This document shows, piece by piece, positions 22,448-31,375 of a DNA stretch of 64,000 nucleotides. The translations under genes were made by a program, and so were the position numbers. Position 1 is the stretch's first letter; the number at the start of each line of letters is the position of its first letter. The DNA comes from Aquamicrobium lusatiense (lineage in GTDB: Bacteria > Pseudomonadota > Alphaproteobacteria > Rhizobiales > Rhizobiaceae): contig NZ_JACHEU010000001.1 in NCBI RefSeq assembly GCF_014201615.1, positions 186,001 through 250,000 of the forward strand. The letters run 5' to 3'. Under the pieces are notes generated by a model, which saw nothing but the letters and a program-made list of their open reading frames with translations, was not told the DNA's origin and did not search any database.

Positions 22448-23731
22448 TCAGGCCGGCTGCGGCTCGGGATCGCTTTGCGGCTTGCTGGTATCGATCAGCA
22501 TCGAGATGCAGGCCGCCGCAAGACCGGTCAGCCCGGCAATCAGGAAGGCCATTTCATAGTCTCCCTGCAACTCATGCATGATGCCGCCGAAATAGGCGGC
22601 CGCCGCTGCGCCCACCTGATGGCCGGCCACCACCCAGCCGAACACCAGCGGACCCACCGCATCGCCGAATCCTTCATTGGCCAGCCGCAGCGTCGGCGGC
22701 ACCGTGGCGATCCAGTCGAGCCCGTAGAAGATGGCGAAGACGATGAGGGCCGTGGCCGAGAAGCCTGAATAAGGCAGGTACATCAGCGACAGGCCGCGAA
22801 TGCCGTAATAAATGAACAGCAGCTTGCGTGGATCGAAGCGGTCGGTCAGCCAGCCGGACAGCGTGGTGCCGATCAGATCGAACACGCCCATCAGCGACAA
22901 CAGCCCCGCCGCCTGAATCTCGTTGATGCCCATGTCGCCGCAAAACGCGATGAGATGGGTGCCGACCAGCCCGTTGGTGGTGAAGCCGCAGATGAAGAAG
23001 GTGGCGAACAGATACCAGAAGATGCGCGTGCCGGCGGCCCGCTTCAGGGTCGACAGCGTGTGAATAAAAAAATTGCCGCGTGCCGAGGGCGGCACCGGCG
23101 GCGCATCATCGGCATCCGCACCATAGCGCACAAGGCCGACAGAGGCGGGGCGCTCCAGCACAAGAAACCACACCAGCGGCAAAAGTGCAGCCGTGGCGAT
23201 GGAAACCGTCAGCGCCACCGGCCGCCATCCGCCCGACTGGGCAAGGGCCGCCAGCAGCGGCAGGAACACCAGCATGCCGGAGGCGCTGGACGCCGACATC
23301 AGCCCCATGACGAGGCCGCGATTGGTCTTGAACCAGCGGTTGACGATGGTGGCGCCGAGCACGGTGGCGACCGCGCCGGATCCGATCCCCGAAAAGATGC
23401 CCCATGTGAGCACCATGTGCCATGGCTGCGTCATCCACAGGCTGAACGCCGTCGCTGCCGACATCAGCACCAGCGCGGCGAGCAGCACGCGCCTGAGGCC
23501 AATCCGCTCCATCAGTGCGGCGGCGAACGGCCCGGCAAGGCCATAAAGGAAAATGCCGACGGCAGCCGCGAAGGAAATGCTGTCGCGGCCCCAGCCAAGG
23601 CTCTCTTCCAGAGGCAGCATCATCACGGCCGGAGCCGAGCGCAGCCCCGCCGCGATCAGCAGGCACAGGAAGATGACGGCAACGACCACGAAGGCATAGC
23701 GCTGGCCAAAGGGAGCGGATCTGGCTATCAT
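22448..23731 (-). CDS. MFS transporter
   Basis: 427 residues, twelve predicted membrane helices, with the central loop at about residues 200-225 rich in Asp and Pro. The helix 2-3 loop MERIGLRRVLLAALVL and helix 4 region IVNRWFKTNRGLVMGLMSAS resemble the monocarboxylate/oxalate-formate type branch. Substrate unknown. It is divergent from a TetR-family regulator, and the 72-bp region between them has palindromic operator-like DNA that reaches its start codon, so it is probably repressed by that regulator. Confidence 0.87.
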   Translation of the reverse strand: MIARSAPFGQRYAFVVVAVIFLCLLIAAGLRSAPAVMMLPLEESLGWGRDSISFAAAVGIFLYGLAGPFAAALMERIGLRRVLLAALVLMSAATAFSLWMTQPWHMVLTWGIFSGIGSGAVATVLGATIVNRWFKTNRGLVMGLMSASSASGMLVFLPLLAALAQSGGWRPVALTVSIATAALLPLVWFLVLERPASVGLVRYGADADDAPPVPPSARGNFFIHTLSTLKRAAGTRIFWYLFATFFICGFTTNGLVGTHLIAFCGDMGINEIQAAGLLSLMGVFDLIGTTLSGWLTDRFDPRKLLFIYYGIRGLSLMYLPYSGFSATALIVFAIFYGLDWIATVPPTLRLANEGFGDAVGPLVFGWVVAGHQVGAAAAAYFGGIMHELQGDYEMAFLIAGLTGLAAACISMLIDTSKPQSDPEPQPA

Positions 23732-23738
23732 GTAACTG

Positions 23739-23782
23739 ACCGGTACGTTTCAATACGTAAGCTGTACGTACCGATCGGTAAC
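23739..23782. promoter_or_regulatory. Palindromic operator region between MFS and tetR genes
   Basis: A perfect 12-bp palindrome TACCGATCGGTA lies at 23769-23780. A related half, ACCGGTACGT, begins at 23739, and TACGTA occurs twice between them (23754-23759 and 23765-23770). These fit one or two binding sites for the TetR-family protein. That both flanking genes are controlled is inferred from the divergent layout. Confidence 0.65.
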
Positions 23783-23803
23783 ATTGTCAAGTGAACTTCG
23801 CTG

Positions 23804-24418
23804 ATGGCACAGAACAGCAAAATTGAAGGCCACGCCGGAAAAGACCGCCAGCCGGCGGCGGCAAAGCGGATTCTCGATGTCGCGCGCGACCTGTTCTACC
23901 GGCAGGGCATCAGGGCGATCGGCGTCGACGAGATCGTCAGGACGGCGGGCGTCGCCAAGCCCAGCCTCTACCGCGCCTTTTCCTCCAAGGACGAACTGGC
24001 CGCCTCCTATCTCCGGCAATATGACCGCGAATTCTGGGAGCGGTTCGATGAGGCCGTGGCGGCGCATCCGGACAACCCGCGCGCCCAGATTCTGGCGTTT
24101 CTCACCCGCGTCGGCCAGCGCACGCAGACCCCTGCCTATCGCGGCTGCGGCATGACCAATGCGGCTGTCGAATATCCCGAACCCGACCATCCGGCCCGCA
24201 GGGTCAGCGAGGACAACAAACGCGAACTGCGCCGGCGCCTGCGCGAAATGGCGCGCGGCATGGGCGCCGCCGATGCCGACACGCTCGGCGACGGCCTGCT
24301 GCTCCTGATCGAAGGCGCCTATATTTCCGGCCAGCTCTTCGGTGCCGGCGGTCCGGCACAAGCCGTCGCCCGCAACGCCGAGCTGCTGATCGATGCCAGC
24401 CCGAAGGCTGGAGGTTAA
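23804..24418 (+). CDS. TetR-family transcriptional regulator
   Basis: 204 residues. The N-terminal HTH is clear: AAKRILDVARDLFYRQGIRAIGVDEIVRTAGVAKPSLYRAFSSKDELAASYL at about residues 19-70, the standard TetR recognition helix pattern. The C-terminal ligand domain shows FLTRVGQ and YRGCGMTNAAVEYPEPDHPA, a pattern common to regulators paired with MFS exporters. The start ATG 23804 has no strong ribosome-binding site. Its stop overlaps the stop of the convergent dcp gene as TTAA. Confidence 0.93.
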   Translation: MAQNSKIEGHAGKDRQPAAAKRILDVARDLFYRQGIRAIGVDEIVRTAGVAKPSLYRAFSSKDELAASYLRQYDREFWERFDEAVAAHPDNPRAQILAFLTRVGQRTQTPAYRGCGMTNAAVEYPEPDHPARRVSEDNKRELRRRLREMARGMGAADADTLGDGLLLLIEGAYISGQLFGAGGPAQAVARNAELLIDASPKAGG

Positions 24419-26469
24419 ACCAGCCCGCGCTTGGCCATCATCGCTTCGGGCGAAGGCATCTTGCCGCGGAAGGCGGTATAGAGCGCTTCCGGGTCCTTCG
24501 AGCCGCCGGCCGAATAGATGTTTTCACGCAGGCGCGCGGCCAGTTCCGGATTGAAGGGATCGCCGCTTTCCTCGAAGGCCGAGAAGGCGTCCGCGTCGAG
24601 CACTTCCGACCACATGTAGGAATAGTAGCCGGCTGAGTAGCCATCGCCGGAGAACACATGGGAAAAATGCGGCGTGCGGTGGCGCATGGCGATGGTGTCG
24701 GGCATGTCGAGCCCGGCCAGCGTCTCGGCCTCGAAGGCCAGCGGCTCCTGTGGCGCGTCCGGTCTCGCGTGATAGGCCATGTCGACCAGCGCCGAAGCGG
24801 TGAACTCGACCGTGGCGAAGCCGGCTCCAAAAGTCTGCGCCGCCAGCATCTTGTCGAGCAGCGCCTTCGGCATCGCCTTGCCGTCGCGGTAATGCAGCGC
24901 GTGCTTTTCCAGCACGGCAGGCACCGTCAGCCAGTGCTCGTAAAGCTGCGAGGGCAGTTCCACGAAATCGCGGCTGACGGAGGTACCCGACACGCTCGGC
25001 CACGTCACTTCGGTCAGCATGCCGTGCAACGCATGGCCGAATTCATGGAACAGAGTTCTGGCCTCATCCATGGACAGCAGCGCCGGCTCGCCCTTCGGCG
25101 GCTTGGCGAAGTTCATGATGTTGTAGATGATCGGCGTCGAGCCCTCGCCCAGCCTGTAGCCGGACTGCAGCGAGCTCATCCACGCGCCCGAGCGTTTTGA
25201 GGCGCGCGCGAAATAATCGGCAAGGAACAGGCCGCGCTCCGACCCGTCGGCGTTCTTCACGACGAAGACGCGCACATCCTCATGCCATCCGGCGATGCCG
25301 GTCTTTTCCTCGAAGCTGATGCCGAACAGGCGGCCGGCCACGTCGAAGCACGCGGCAATGATGCGCTCAAGCTGGAGATAGGGCTTCAGCTCGGCCTCGT
25401 CGAAGGCGAATTTCTCGGCGCGCAGCTTTTCCTGATAGAAACGCCAGTCCCATGCCGCGAAGGGCTCGTTGCTGCCGGCCTCTGTCGCCAGCCGCTCCAG
25501 TTCCCTCTGGTCCTCGCCGGCCTTTTCCAGCGCCTTCTTCCACACCGGGTCGAGCAGGTCGTGCACCGCCTTCGGTGTCTTGGCCATGGTGTCGTCGAGC
25601 TTCAGCGCGGCGAAGCTGTCATAGCCGAGCAGCTTCGCCTTCTCGGCGCGCAGCTTCAGCGTATCGCGCACCAGCGCGGTGTTGTCGCTCGCGCCGCCAT
25701 TCTGCCCGCGCGAGGTAAAAGCGCGCCACGCCGCCTCGCGCAGATCGCGCCGCTCTGAGAAGGTAGTGAAGGGCTCGTAGATCGAGCGCGACAGCGTCAC
25801 CGCATAACGCCCCTCCTGCCCCCGCGCGGCAGCCGCTTCGGCCATCGCGCTTTTCAGGAAATCCGGCAGGCCCGCAAGGTCGCCCTCGTCGAGGAACAGC
25901 GCCCAGTCGCGCTCGTCGGCCAGCACGTTCTGGCCGAAGCCGGTGCCGAGCGACGACAGTTCTTCGTTGATGGCCGCAAGCCGCTTCTTGCCCTCTGCAT
26001 CGAGCTTCGCGCCGGAACGCACAAAACCCTTCCAGCTCTTTTCCAGAACGCGCAGCGTTTCCGCATCGAGACCCAGATCGGCGCGCTTCGCATACAGCGC
26101 ATCGATGCGGGCAAACAGCTTTTCGTTCATGGAGATGGCCGAGAAGTGCCGCGACATCTTCGGCGAAATCTCGCGCTCCAGCTTCTGGATGGCCTCATTG
26201 GTGTTGGCGCCGGCCTTGCACCAGAAAATCGACGCGACCCGTTCCAGCGCCTGACCGGACAGCTCGAGCGCAGCCAGCGTGTTCTCTATCGTGGGCTCTG
26301 CCGCATTGCCGGCGATGGCCTCGATCTCGGCTTCGTGAGCGGCGAAGGCTGCGTCGAACACCGGCCCGAAATCGGCATCGGAAATGCGAGTGAAATCAGG
26401 CAGGCCAAGCGGCCCGTTCCATGCCGTGAGCGGATGGGCGGCAAGGTCGACGGTCTTTGCAGAGGACAT
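24415..26469 (-). CDS. dcp: M3-family metallopeptidase, peptidyl-dipeptidase Dcp type
   Basis: Zinc peptidase that removes dipeptides from the C-terminus of oligopeptides, probably cytoplasmic because no signal peptide is visible. 684 residues. The zinc motif is HEFGHALHG, followed by MLTEVTWPSVSGTSVSRDFVELPSQLYEHW, the Dcp-type continuation of the M3 active site. GDGYSAGYYSYMWSEVLDADAFSAF near the C-terminus contains the conserved substrate-binding tyrosines. I choose ATG 26469 (MSSAKTVDLAAHP); an upstream in-frame extension has no similarity. Oligopeptidase A is the alternative name for close relatives. Confidence 0.92.
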   Translation of the reverse strand: MSSAKTVDLAAHPLTAWNGPLGLPDFTRISDADFGPVFDAAFAAHEAEIEAIAGNAAEPTIENTLAALELSGQALERVASIFWCKAGANTNEAIQKLEREISPKMSRHFSAISMNEKLFARIDALYAKRADLGLDAETLRVLEKSWKGFVRSGAKLDAEGKKRLAAINEELSSLGTGFGQNVLADERDWALFLDEGDLAGLPDFLKSAMAEAAAARGQEGRYAVTLSRSIYEPFTTFSERRDLREAAWRAFTSRGQNGGASDNTALVRDTLKLRAEKAKLLGYDSFAALKLDDTMAKTPKAVHDLLDPVWKKALEKAGEDQRELERLATEAGSNEPFAAWDWRFYQEKLRAEKFAFDEAELKPYLQLERIIAACFDVAGRLFGISFEEKTGIAGWHEDVRVFVVKNADGSERGLFLADYFARASKRSGAWMSSLQSGYRLGEGSTPIIYNIMNFAKPPKGEPALLSMDEARTLFHEFGHALHGMLTEVTWPSVSGTSVSRDFVELPSQLYEHWLTVPAVLEKHALHYRDGKAMPKALLDKMLAAQTFGAGFATVEFTASALVDMAYHARPDAPQEPLAFEAETLAGLDMPDTIAMRHRTPHFSHVFSGDGYSAGYYSYMWSEVLDADAFSAFEESGDPFNPELAARLRENIYSAGGSKDPEALYTAFRGKMPSPEAMMAKRGLV

Positions 26470-26573
26470 GAAACAACTTTCGGCGATTGAAATCTCGTAC
26501 CGCCGATGTAGGCCCGCCGGCCGCACTCTGCAACCGTCGCCCGGCCGGTGCCCGGGCCGGTGCTTGGGGCCAT

Positions 26574-26601
26574 GCTCAGGCCGGGCTCAGGCCGGGCTCA
26601 G
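26574..26601. repeat. Short tandem repeat, 11-bp unit
   Basis: GCTCAGGCCGG is repeated twice perfectly (26574-26584 and 26585-26595), followed by GCTCAG. The third, partial unit runs into the stop codon of the NTF2-like gene. The surrounding 26512-26570 is also rich in GGCCGG. Confidence 0.7.
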
Positions 26602-27011
26602 TAACCGTCGCAATTGTCGGCGACTTCGGCCTGCGAACTCGCCGTGATGCGGCCGTCGCCCACCGCGAAGGTTTCCTGCATCAGCATGCGGTTGTCGGGA
26701 AAATCGTAGCAGACCATGACGGTGGTGACGCCCTCATCCTGCTTCTCCACCCGGTGGCGGATGGAGGCGCCGGCAACGGCGTTCTCCCACTCATCCATGG
26801 AATCGAGAAATTCCTGCTTGTCCTGAATGACGTCGAGATCGTCGAGACTGATGCGGGCGTCGTCGGAGAGCAGTTCGGCGAGTGTGTCGCGGTCGGCCGT
26901 GAGCAGCGCGGCATACCAGCGCTCGATGACCTGATTATCGGCTCGCGCGCCGCCGGCCGCAAGCAGAAGTGCCGCAGTCAACGCCAGCAGGGCCTTCTTC
27001 ACAGAAGACAT
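26598..27011 (-). CDS. Secreted NTF2-like/SnoaL-like protein of unknown function
   Basis: 137 residues. A signal peptide (about residues 1-25, ending ARA) precedes DNQVIERWYAALLTADRDTLAELLSDDARI, which is the usual start of the cone-shaped NTF2-like fold: a first helix, then a residue stretch describing a loss-of-volume event. Two cysteines remain in the mature protein (MVCYDF and DNCDGY) and may form a disulfide. No catalytic residues can be assigned. It is followed in the same direction by nothing close; the carbonic anhydrase gene ends 48 bp upstream of its start, so they may be co-transcribed. Confidence 0.72.
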   Translation of the reverse strand: MSSVKKALLALTAALLLAAGGARADNQVIERWYAALLTADRDTLAELLSDDARISLDDLDVIQDKQEFLDSMDEWENAVAGASIRHRVEKQDEGVTTVMVCYDFPDNRMLMQETFAVGDGRITASSQAEVADNCDGY

Positions 27012-27058
27012 GGCCAGTTCCCCGAACGATCCTCTTCCCGCATCAAACGCGAAAGGGG

Positions 27059-27700
27059 TCAGCCAAGTTCCGGCCGCTCGAAATCGCCGGTTTCCTTGTT
27101 CATCACCCACAATTCGCCGGTGGAGATGTCGAACCATGCGCCGTAGAGCGTCAGCCGGCCCTTGCTCTCCAAAATGTTCACGCACGGGAAAGTGCGCAGA
27201 TTGGCAAGCGAATAGCGAATCGAGATGCGTTCCAGCGCCGTCTGCCGTTCGGAAGCCGTCATCAGCGTGCTGGACGCCACGGTTTCGGCAGCCGGGCCGA
27301 TCATGCTCATCCACTTGCCGATGAAATCTCCGGGAGAAAGCGGCGCATTGTTGCTGAGGGCCGCCTTGATGCCGCCGCAACGACCATGGCCCATGACCAC
27401 GATGTTCTTGACCTTCAGGCTCTGCACGGCGAATTCGAGTGCTGCGGAGGTAGCGTGGAATTCTCCATCCGGCTCATAGGGCGGAACCAGATTGGCCACG
27501 TTGCGCAAAACGAACAGCTCGCCCGGTCCGCTGTCGAAGATGGTTTCGGGTGCGGAACGCGAGTCGCAGCAGGCGACGATCATCGTATCGGGATGCTGCC
27601 CCTCCCGCGCCAGTGAGACATATCGGCCGCTCTCGGAAGCGTAGCGGCCCTGCATGAAATTGCGGTAGCCGTTGAGGAGGTGTTCGGGCAGATGGGTCAT
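27059..27700 (-). CDS. Beta-class carbonic anhydrase
   Basis: Interconverts CO2 and bicarbonate in the cytoplasm. 213 residues. Zinc ligands of the beta class are visible: C44 with the catalytic dyad D46/R48 in ACCDSR, and H105 plus C108 in GHGRCGG. GPGELFVLRNVANLVPPYEPDGEFHATSAALEFAV is the typical connecting region, and the C-terminus LTLYGAWFDISTGELWV matches the family. Bicarbonate produced could feed carboxylases such as the PurK reaction. The start ATG 27700 gives MTHLPEHLLNGYRNF, the standard N-terminus. Confidence 0.95.
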   Translation of the reverse strand: MTHLPEHLLNGYRNFMQGRYASESGRYVSLAREGQHPDTMIVACCDSRSAPETIFDSGPGELFVLRNVANLVPPYEPDGEFHATSAALEFAVQSLKVKNIVVMGHGRCGGIKAALSNNAPLSPGDFIGKWMSMIGPAAETVASSTLMTASERQTALERISIRYSLANLRTFPCVNILESKGRLTLYGAWFDISTGELWVMNKETGDFERPELG

Positions 27701-27828
27701 GGCCGGCGGTTGCTTTCCGTTGGGGATGGCGGACAGCCTGTGTTGGCTGGGGCCGGTCTAACGGGAAAGAGGCCTGCCGATCAACGAAGAATCGCAACGC
27801 AGGCCGAATAAAATGCTGACCGCCGGCG

Positions 27829-28695
27829 TTACACGGCCTGCAATTGCCGCACCGAAACTTCCGTTTCTGGATGCCGGAGACTGTGGGCATCCGTCTCGAT
27901 CTGCAACTCGTTGCTGCCGCGCTGCGCCGCTCTTTTCAGCACCTCATAGACCGAAGCCGTCGTTGCGTGCAGGGCCTCCTGCGCGGTATCGCCTCCAAGC
28001 ACATGCGCCAGATAGAGCGAGGCCGTGAGGTCTCCGACACCGTTCGGCGGATTGCGCACCAGATCATGTTCGGCGAACATTTCCTGCTCGCCTTCAACCA
28101 GCAGATTGCCGACGCGACCGGCAATCGCGGCGGGTGAAGACGTCACCAGCATGGTGCGCGGTGGTGCGGCGCGCGCTGCCTGCGCCAGCGACGGCAGATC
28201 GGTCAGCTCGCGCCCGCTCATCCAAGCCAGTTCATAGCGGTTGGGCGTTGCGATATCGGCAAGCGGCATGAGCTGGTCGCGCATCGCCTCGGCCACCGCC
28301 TGCGGCACATAGAGGCCGTCCAGATCGCCCATGACCGGATCGCACACGTAAAGCGCGTCCGGATTGCGCTGCTTCACGGCACGCACCAGCGAAGCGACCG
28401 CATCGGCCTGCCGGTAATCGCCCAGAAAGCCGGACAGCACACCCCTGACCTCACCCAGCCACTTCGAGCCCTCAAGGTCCCCGAGCAGGGCCGCGAACTG
28501 TTCAGGCGGCGCCACGATCTTCGTTCCCGGCCCGTGGCCCAGGTGCCAGGGCAGCATCACCGTCGGCACGGCCCACACCGGGAAACCCAGCGTCTCCAGC
28601 GCGAACACCGCCGCGCGGTTGCCCACGGTGCCACGCGCCACATGGCTGGAAATGACGATGACGGCCGGTTTCGGCACGGGAAGATGCGGGGTCAT
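27829..28695 (-). CDS. pdxY: Pyridoxal kinase (PdxY type)
   Basis: Phosphorylates pyridoxal to PLP in the salvage pathway. 288 residues, ribokinase superfamily. Visible motifs: VIVISSHVARGTVGNRAA at the N-terminus (the SHV..G..GN substrate region), VCDPVMGD, TPNRYELAWMSG, and PNGVGDLTASLYLAH, which holds the anion hole and catalytic aspartate (D in GVGDL; many relatives have GTGDL). The family includes PdxK; the choice of PdxY follows from the TPNRYE pattern. A small membrane-protein gene ends 3 bp upstream, so the two are likely co-transcribed. Confidence 0.9.
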   Translation of the reverse strand: MTPHLPVPKPAVIVISSHVARGTVGNRAAVFALETLGFPVWAVPTVMLPWHLGHGPGTKIVAPPEQFAALLGDLEGSKWLGEVRGVLSGFLGDYRQADAVASLVRAVKQRNPDALYVCDPVMGDLDGLYVPQAVAEAMRDQLMPLADIATPNRYELAWMSGRELTDLPSLAQAARAAPPRTMLVTSSPAAIAGRVGNLLVEGEQEMFAEHDLVRNPPNGVGDLTASLYLAHVLGGDTAQEALHATTASVYEVLKRAAQRGSNELQIETDAHSLRHPETEVSVRQLQAV

Positions 28696-28698
28696 GCT

Positions 28699-28956
28699 TT
28701 ATCCGTTGCTGACAAGAAGGCGGAACAGCCACACGGCCAGACCGATCATGATCACCATGCCCAGCACACGGCCAATGCGGGTGCCCCATGTTTCTATGCG
28801 ATCGGACTGGTCGGCATCGACAGCCGTCAGATGATCGTGCGCACGCTTCGATACGCGCGCGGCCAGCGAAGACTCGCCGGGGCCGGCCTCGCTTGCGATC
28901 CCTTTCAGGATGCGGCGCGATTCCTGTTCCCGCCTGTCATTCCTGTCTGCTGCCAT
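28699..28956 (-). CDS. Small single-pass membrane protein of unknown function
   Basis: 85 residues. A charged N-terminal half rich in Arg, Asp and Glu (MAADRNDRREQESRRILKG) is followed by one C-terminal membrane helix (GRVLGMVIMIGLAVWLFRLLV), leaving only SNG outside. This is the layout of a tail-anchored protein with a cytoplasmic helical part. Start: ATG 28956 with AGGGA 12 bp upstream; ATG 28995 is an alternative. Its stop is 3 bp before pdxY, suggesting a two-gene unit, but nothing ties it functionally to PLP. Confidence 0.65.
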   Translation of the reverse strand: MAADRNDRREQESRRILKGIASEAGPGESSLAARVSKRAHDHLTAVDADQSDRIETWGTRIGRVLGMVIMIGLAVWLFRLLVSNG

Positions 28957-29105
28957 AACGATATCCCTGACATGGGCCGTTCGTTCCGGAGCCATGATAT
29001 CGGCTCTTCTTCGCCTATAACACGGCTGTCGCACATGGCGGGCATTTTCTCCGCGTCTGTTTGTGCTATTTCTTGGTCCACCATCCGCAGCTGAGAGATC
29101 TGCCC

Positions 29106-29759
29106 ATGCCCGTTCAGTCCATCGCCGCCCGGCGCCCCGCCCTGCCTTTCGCGCTGCGCACCATGCCCGCGCTCCTGATCATGGCGCTGTTGCTGCCGCT
29201 TCTGGCCGGCTGCGGCTACAACACGATCCCCACAGCGGAAGAAAACGCCAAGGCGGCATGGAGCGAAGTGCTCAACCAGTACCAGCGCCGTGCCGACCTC
29301 ATCCCCAATCTGGTCGAGACCGTGAAGGGCTACGCCAGCCACGAAAAGGACGTGCTGGAAGGCGTGGTCGAAGCGCGCGCCAAAGCCACGCAGGTGACCG
29401 TCACGCCCGAAACGCTGTCCGACCCCAATGCCTTCAAGGCGTTTCAGGAAAATCAGGCCGGCCTGACCAGCGCGCTGTCGCGACTGCTGGCCGTGGTGGA
29501 GAACTATCCCGACCTGAAGGCGAACCAGAATTTCCTTGCCCTGCAGGCCCAGCTTGAAGGCACCGAGAACCGCATCGCCGTCGCCCGCCGCGACTACATT
29601 CAGGCGGTGCGCGACTACAACCTCACCCTGCGCACCTTCCCCTCGGTGATCTGGGCGACCCTGTGGTTCCGTTCCAACCAGCCATTCCAGAACTTCACCG
29701 TGGACGAGGACAAGATGCAGGCCCCGCAGGTGAACTTCGGCACCGGTCAGGGCGGCTGA
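29106..29759 (+). CDS. LemA-family lipoprotein
   Basis: 217 residues. The N-terminus ends in a lipobox LLAGC (cysteine near residue 36), predicting a lipid-anchored protein. The LemA domain follows: AAWSEVLNQYQRRADLIPNLVETVKGYASHEKDVLEGVVEARAKA, then ENYPDLKANQNFLALQAQLEGTENRIAVARRDY and LRTFPSVIW, all classic family segments forming long helices. Function of LemA proteins is poorly known. It heads a three-gene set with two TPM-domain genes, a widespread association. Start ATG 29106 is preceded by GAGAG. Confidence 0.92.
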   Translation: MPVQSIAARRPALPFALRTMPALLIMALLLPLLAGCGYNTIPTAEENAKAAWSEVLNQYQRRADLIPNLVETVKGYASHEKDVLEGVVEARAKATQVTVTPETLSDPNAFKAFQENQAGLTSALSRLLAVVENYPDLKANQNFLALQAQLEGTENRIAVARRDYIQAVRDYNLTLRTFPSVIWATLWFRSNQPFQNFTVDEDKMQAPQVNFGTGQGG

Positions 29760-29793
29760 GCGTCCGCGCGCGCTGATCCGGCAAGGTGAATTG

Positions 29794-30648
29794 ATGACCC
29801 GGCACTGCCTCGCATCGGAGCGGGCCCCGCACCGTGGTTTCAGGAGGATGCTGGCCATCCTCCTGATCGGGCTGTTGCTGCCTGCCGTGGCGCTGGCCGC
29901 CGCCCTGCCCGCTCTCACCGGCCGCGTGGTCGATCAGGCCGGCATGATCGATGCTGCCACCCGCATCCTGCTGGAACAGAAGCTGGCGGATTTCGAGAAG
30001 GAAGGATCGGACCAGATCGTCGTCGCGACGGTGGAAGACCTCGACGGAGAGGCCATCGAGCCCTATGCCAACCGGCTGTTCCGGGAGTGGAAGCTCGGGC
30101 AGGCCGGCGAGAACAACGGCGTCCTGCTGCTGATTTCGCGCGATGACCGCAAGATGCGCATCGAAGTAGGCTACGGCCTCGAAGGTACGCTCACCGACCT
30201 GCACAGCCGGCTGATCATCGAAAACGATCTGGTGCCGGCATTCCGCGCCGGCGACTTTTCCGGCGGCATCGAAAAGGCCGTCGACGACATCATCATGGTG
30301 CTGCACGGCAATCCGGAGGAACTGGAGGCGCGCGGCAGGCGCAATCCCGCCAGCAGCAATGATATCGAGGACTGGATTCCGGTCCTGTTCATCACCATCT
30401 GGGCAATCCTGTTCTTCGGCGGCTTCGCCATGGCGATCCTGCCGCCCATCTTCGGCGAAAAGATCGGACCCGGCCGCTATCGCTGGCTCGGCATGGTCTT
30501 TGAGGTCAACCGCAGCAGCGGCTCTTCGCGCCGCTCGGGCGGTGGCGGCTGGTCATCCGGCGGAGGCGGTGGCTGGTCGTCCGGCGGAGGTGGTTTCTCG
30601 GGCGGCGGCGGCTCGTCCGGCGGCGGCGGCGCATCTGGAGGCTGGTAG
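29794..30648 (+). CDS. TPM-domain (YgcG-type) membrane protein with Gly/Ser-rich tail
   Basis: 284 residues. Signal peptide (about 1-35, ending ALAAALP), TPM domain at about 40-165 (RVVDQAGMIDAATRILLEQKL, DQIVVATVEDLDG, NNGVLLLISRDDRKMRIEVGYGLEG), one membrane helix at about 190-215 (WIPVLFITIWAILFFGGFAMAIL), then a tail of Gly-Gly-Gly and Ser repeats ending GGW. TPM domains occur in thylakoid photosystem II repair factors, and bacterial relatives are of unknown role. It follows lemA by 34 bp and abuts the next gene with no gap. Start: ATG 29794 with AAGGTG. Confidence 0.9.
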   Translation: MTRHCLASERAPHRGFRRMLAILLIGLLLPAVALAAALPALTGRVVDQAGMIDAATRILLEQKLADFEKEGSDQIVVATVEDLDGEAIEPYANRLFREWKLGQAGENNGVLLLISRDDRKMRIEVGYGLEGTLTDLHSRLIIENDLVPAFRAGDFSGGIEKAVDDIIMVLHGNPEELEARGRRNPASSNDIEDWIPVLFITIWAILFFGGFAMAILPPIFGEKIGPGRYRWLGMVFEVNRSSGSSRRSGGGGWSSGGGGGWSSGGGGFSGGGGSSGGGGASGGW

Positions 30649-31287
30649 ATGGCGACGAAACCCATAAGCGAAGCCGACCGCGAGCGTGTGGCTGCCGCCA
30701 TTCGCGAGGCGGAGGCGAAAACCGACGGCGAAATCTACTGCGTCGTCGCCCGCCAGAGCGACGGCTACTTCTTTCCCGCCGCCTGCATGGCGATGATCGG
30801 CATTCTGCTCGCCAGCCTCGCCGTCGCCTTCGTATCCGAATACTGGTGGGTATCGATCCGCCTGCCGCATTTCATCCTCAAGCAGCTTGCCGCAGTGGCT
30901 GCCGTGCTGGGGCTGTTGTGGCTGGTGCCGGCGCTGCGCATCCATCTGGTGCCGTGGCAGATGCGCCACCGCGCGGCCCGCGACAATGCACGGCGTCAGT
31001 TTCTGGGACGCAATGTGCACCGCACTGCCGGCCGCACGGGCGTGCTGATCTTCGTTTCGCTGACTGAGCGCTATGCCGAGGTCATCGCGGATGTCGGCAT
31101 CGGCAGCCGTGTCGATCCGCTTTTGTGGGAAGACACGATCCGCGACCTGACCGCGCATGCGCGCCAGGACAAGCTGGCAGATGGCTTCGTTCAGGCCATC
31201 GGATCGGTCGGGGCCATTCTGGCGGAGCATTTTCCCCTCTCGCCCGGCAACGAAAACGAACTCGACGACCATCTGATCGAAATCTGA
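30649..31287 (+). CDS. TPM-domain protein interrupted by a membrane hairpin
   Basis: 212 residues. The ATG follows directly after the stop of the preceding TPM gene. N-terminal TPM-like start ([31 protein letters not shown]), then two hydrophobic helices at about residues 41-62 and 75-97, then the rest of the TPM domain ([39 protein letters not shown] and [19 protein letters not shown]). So the domain appears split by a membrane hairpin and there is no signal peptide. Function unknown; the operon context suggests it works with LemA and the first TPM protein at the membrane. Confidence 0.85.
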   Translation: MATKPISEADRERVAAAIREAEAKTDGEIYCVVARQSDGYFFPAACMAMIGILLASLAVAFVSEYWWVSIRLPHFILKQLAAVAAVLGLLWLVPALRIHLVPWQMRHRAARDNARRQFLGRNVHRTAGRTGVLIFVSLTERYAEVIADVGIGSRVDPLLWEDTIRDLTAHARQDKLADGFVQAIGSVGAILAEHFPLSPGNENELDDHLIEI

Positions 31288-31375
31288 CGGACAAGACTTC
31301 CTGTGCGCAACCCGGACAGGAAAACCGGCACGGCTCTTGCGCTCTGCCGCGCGCGGAGATTATGGTTAAGGAATT

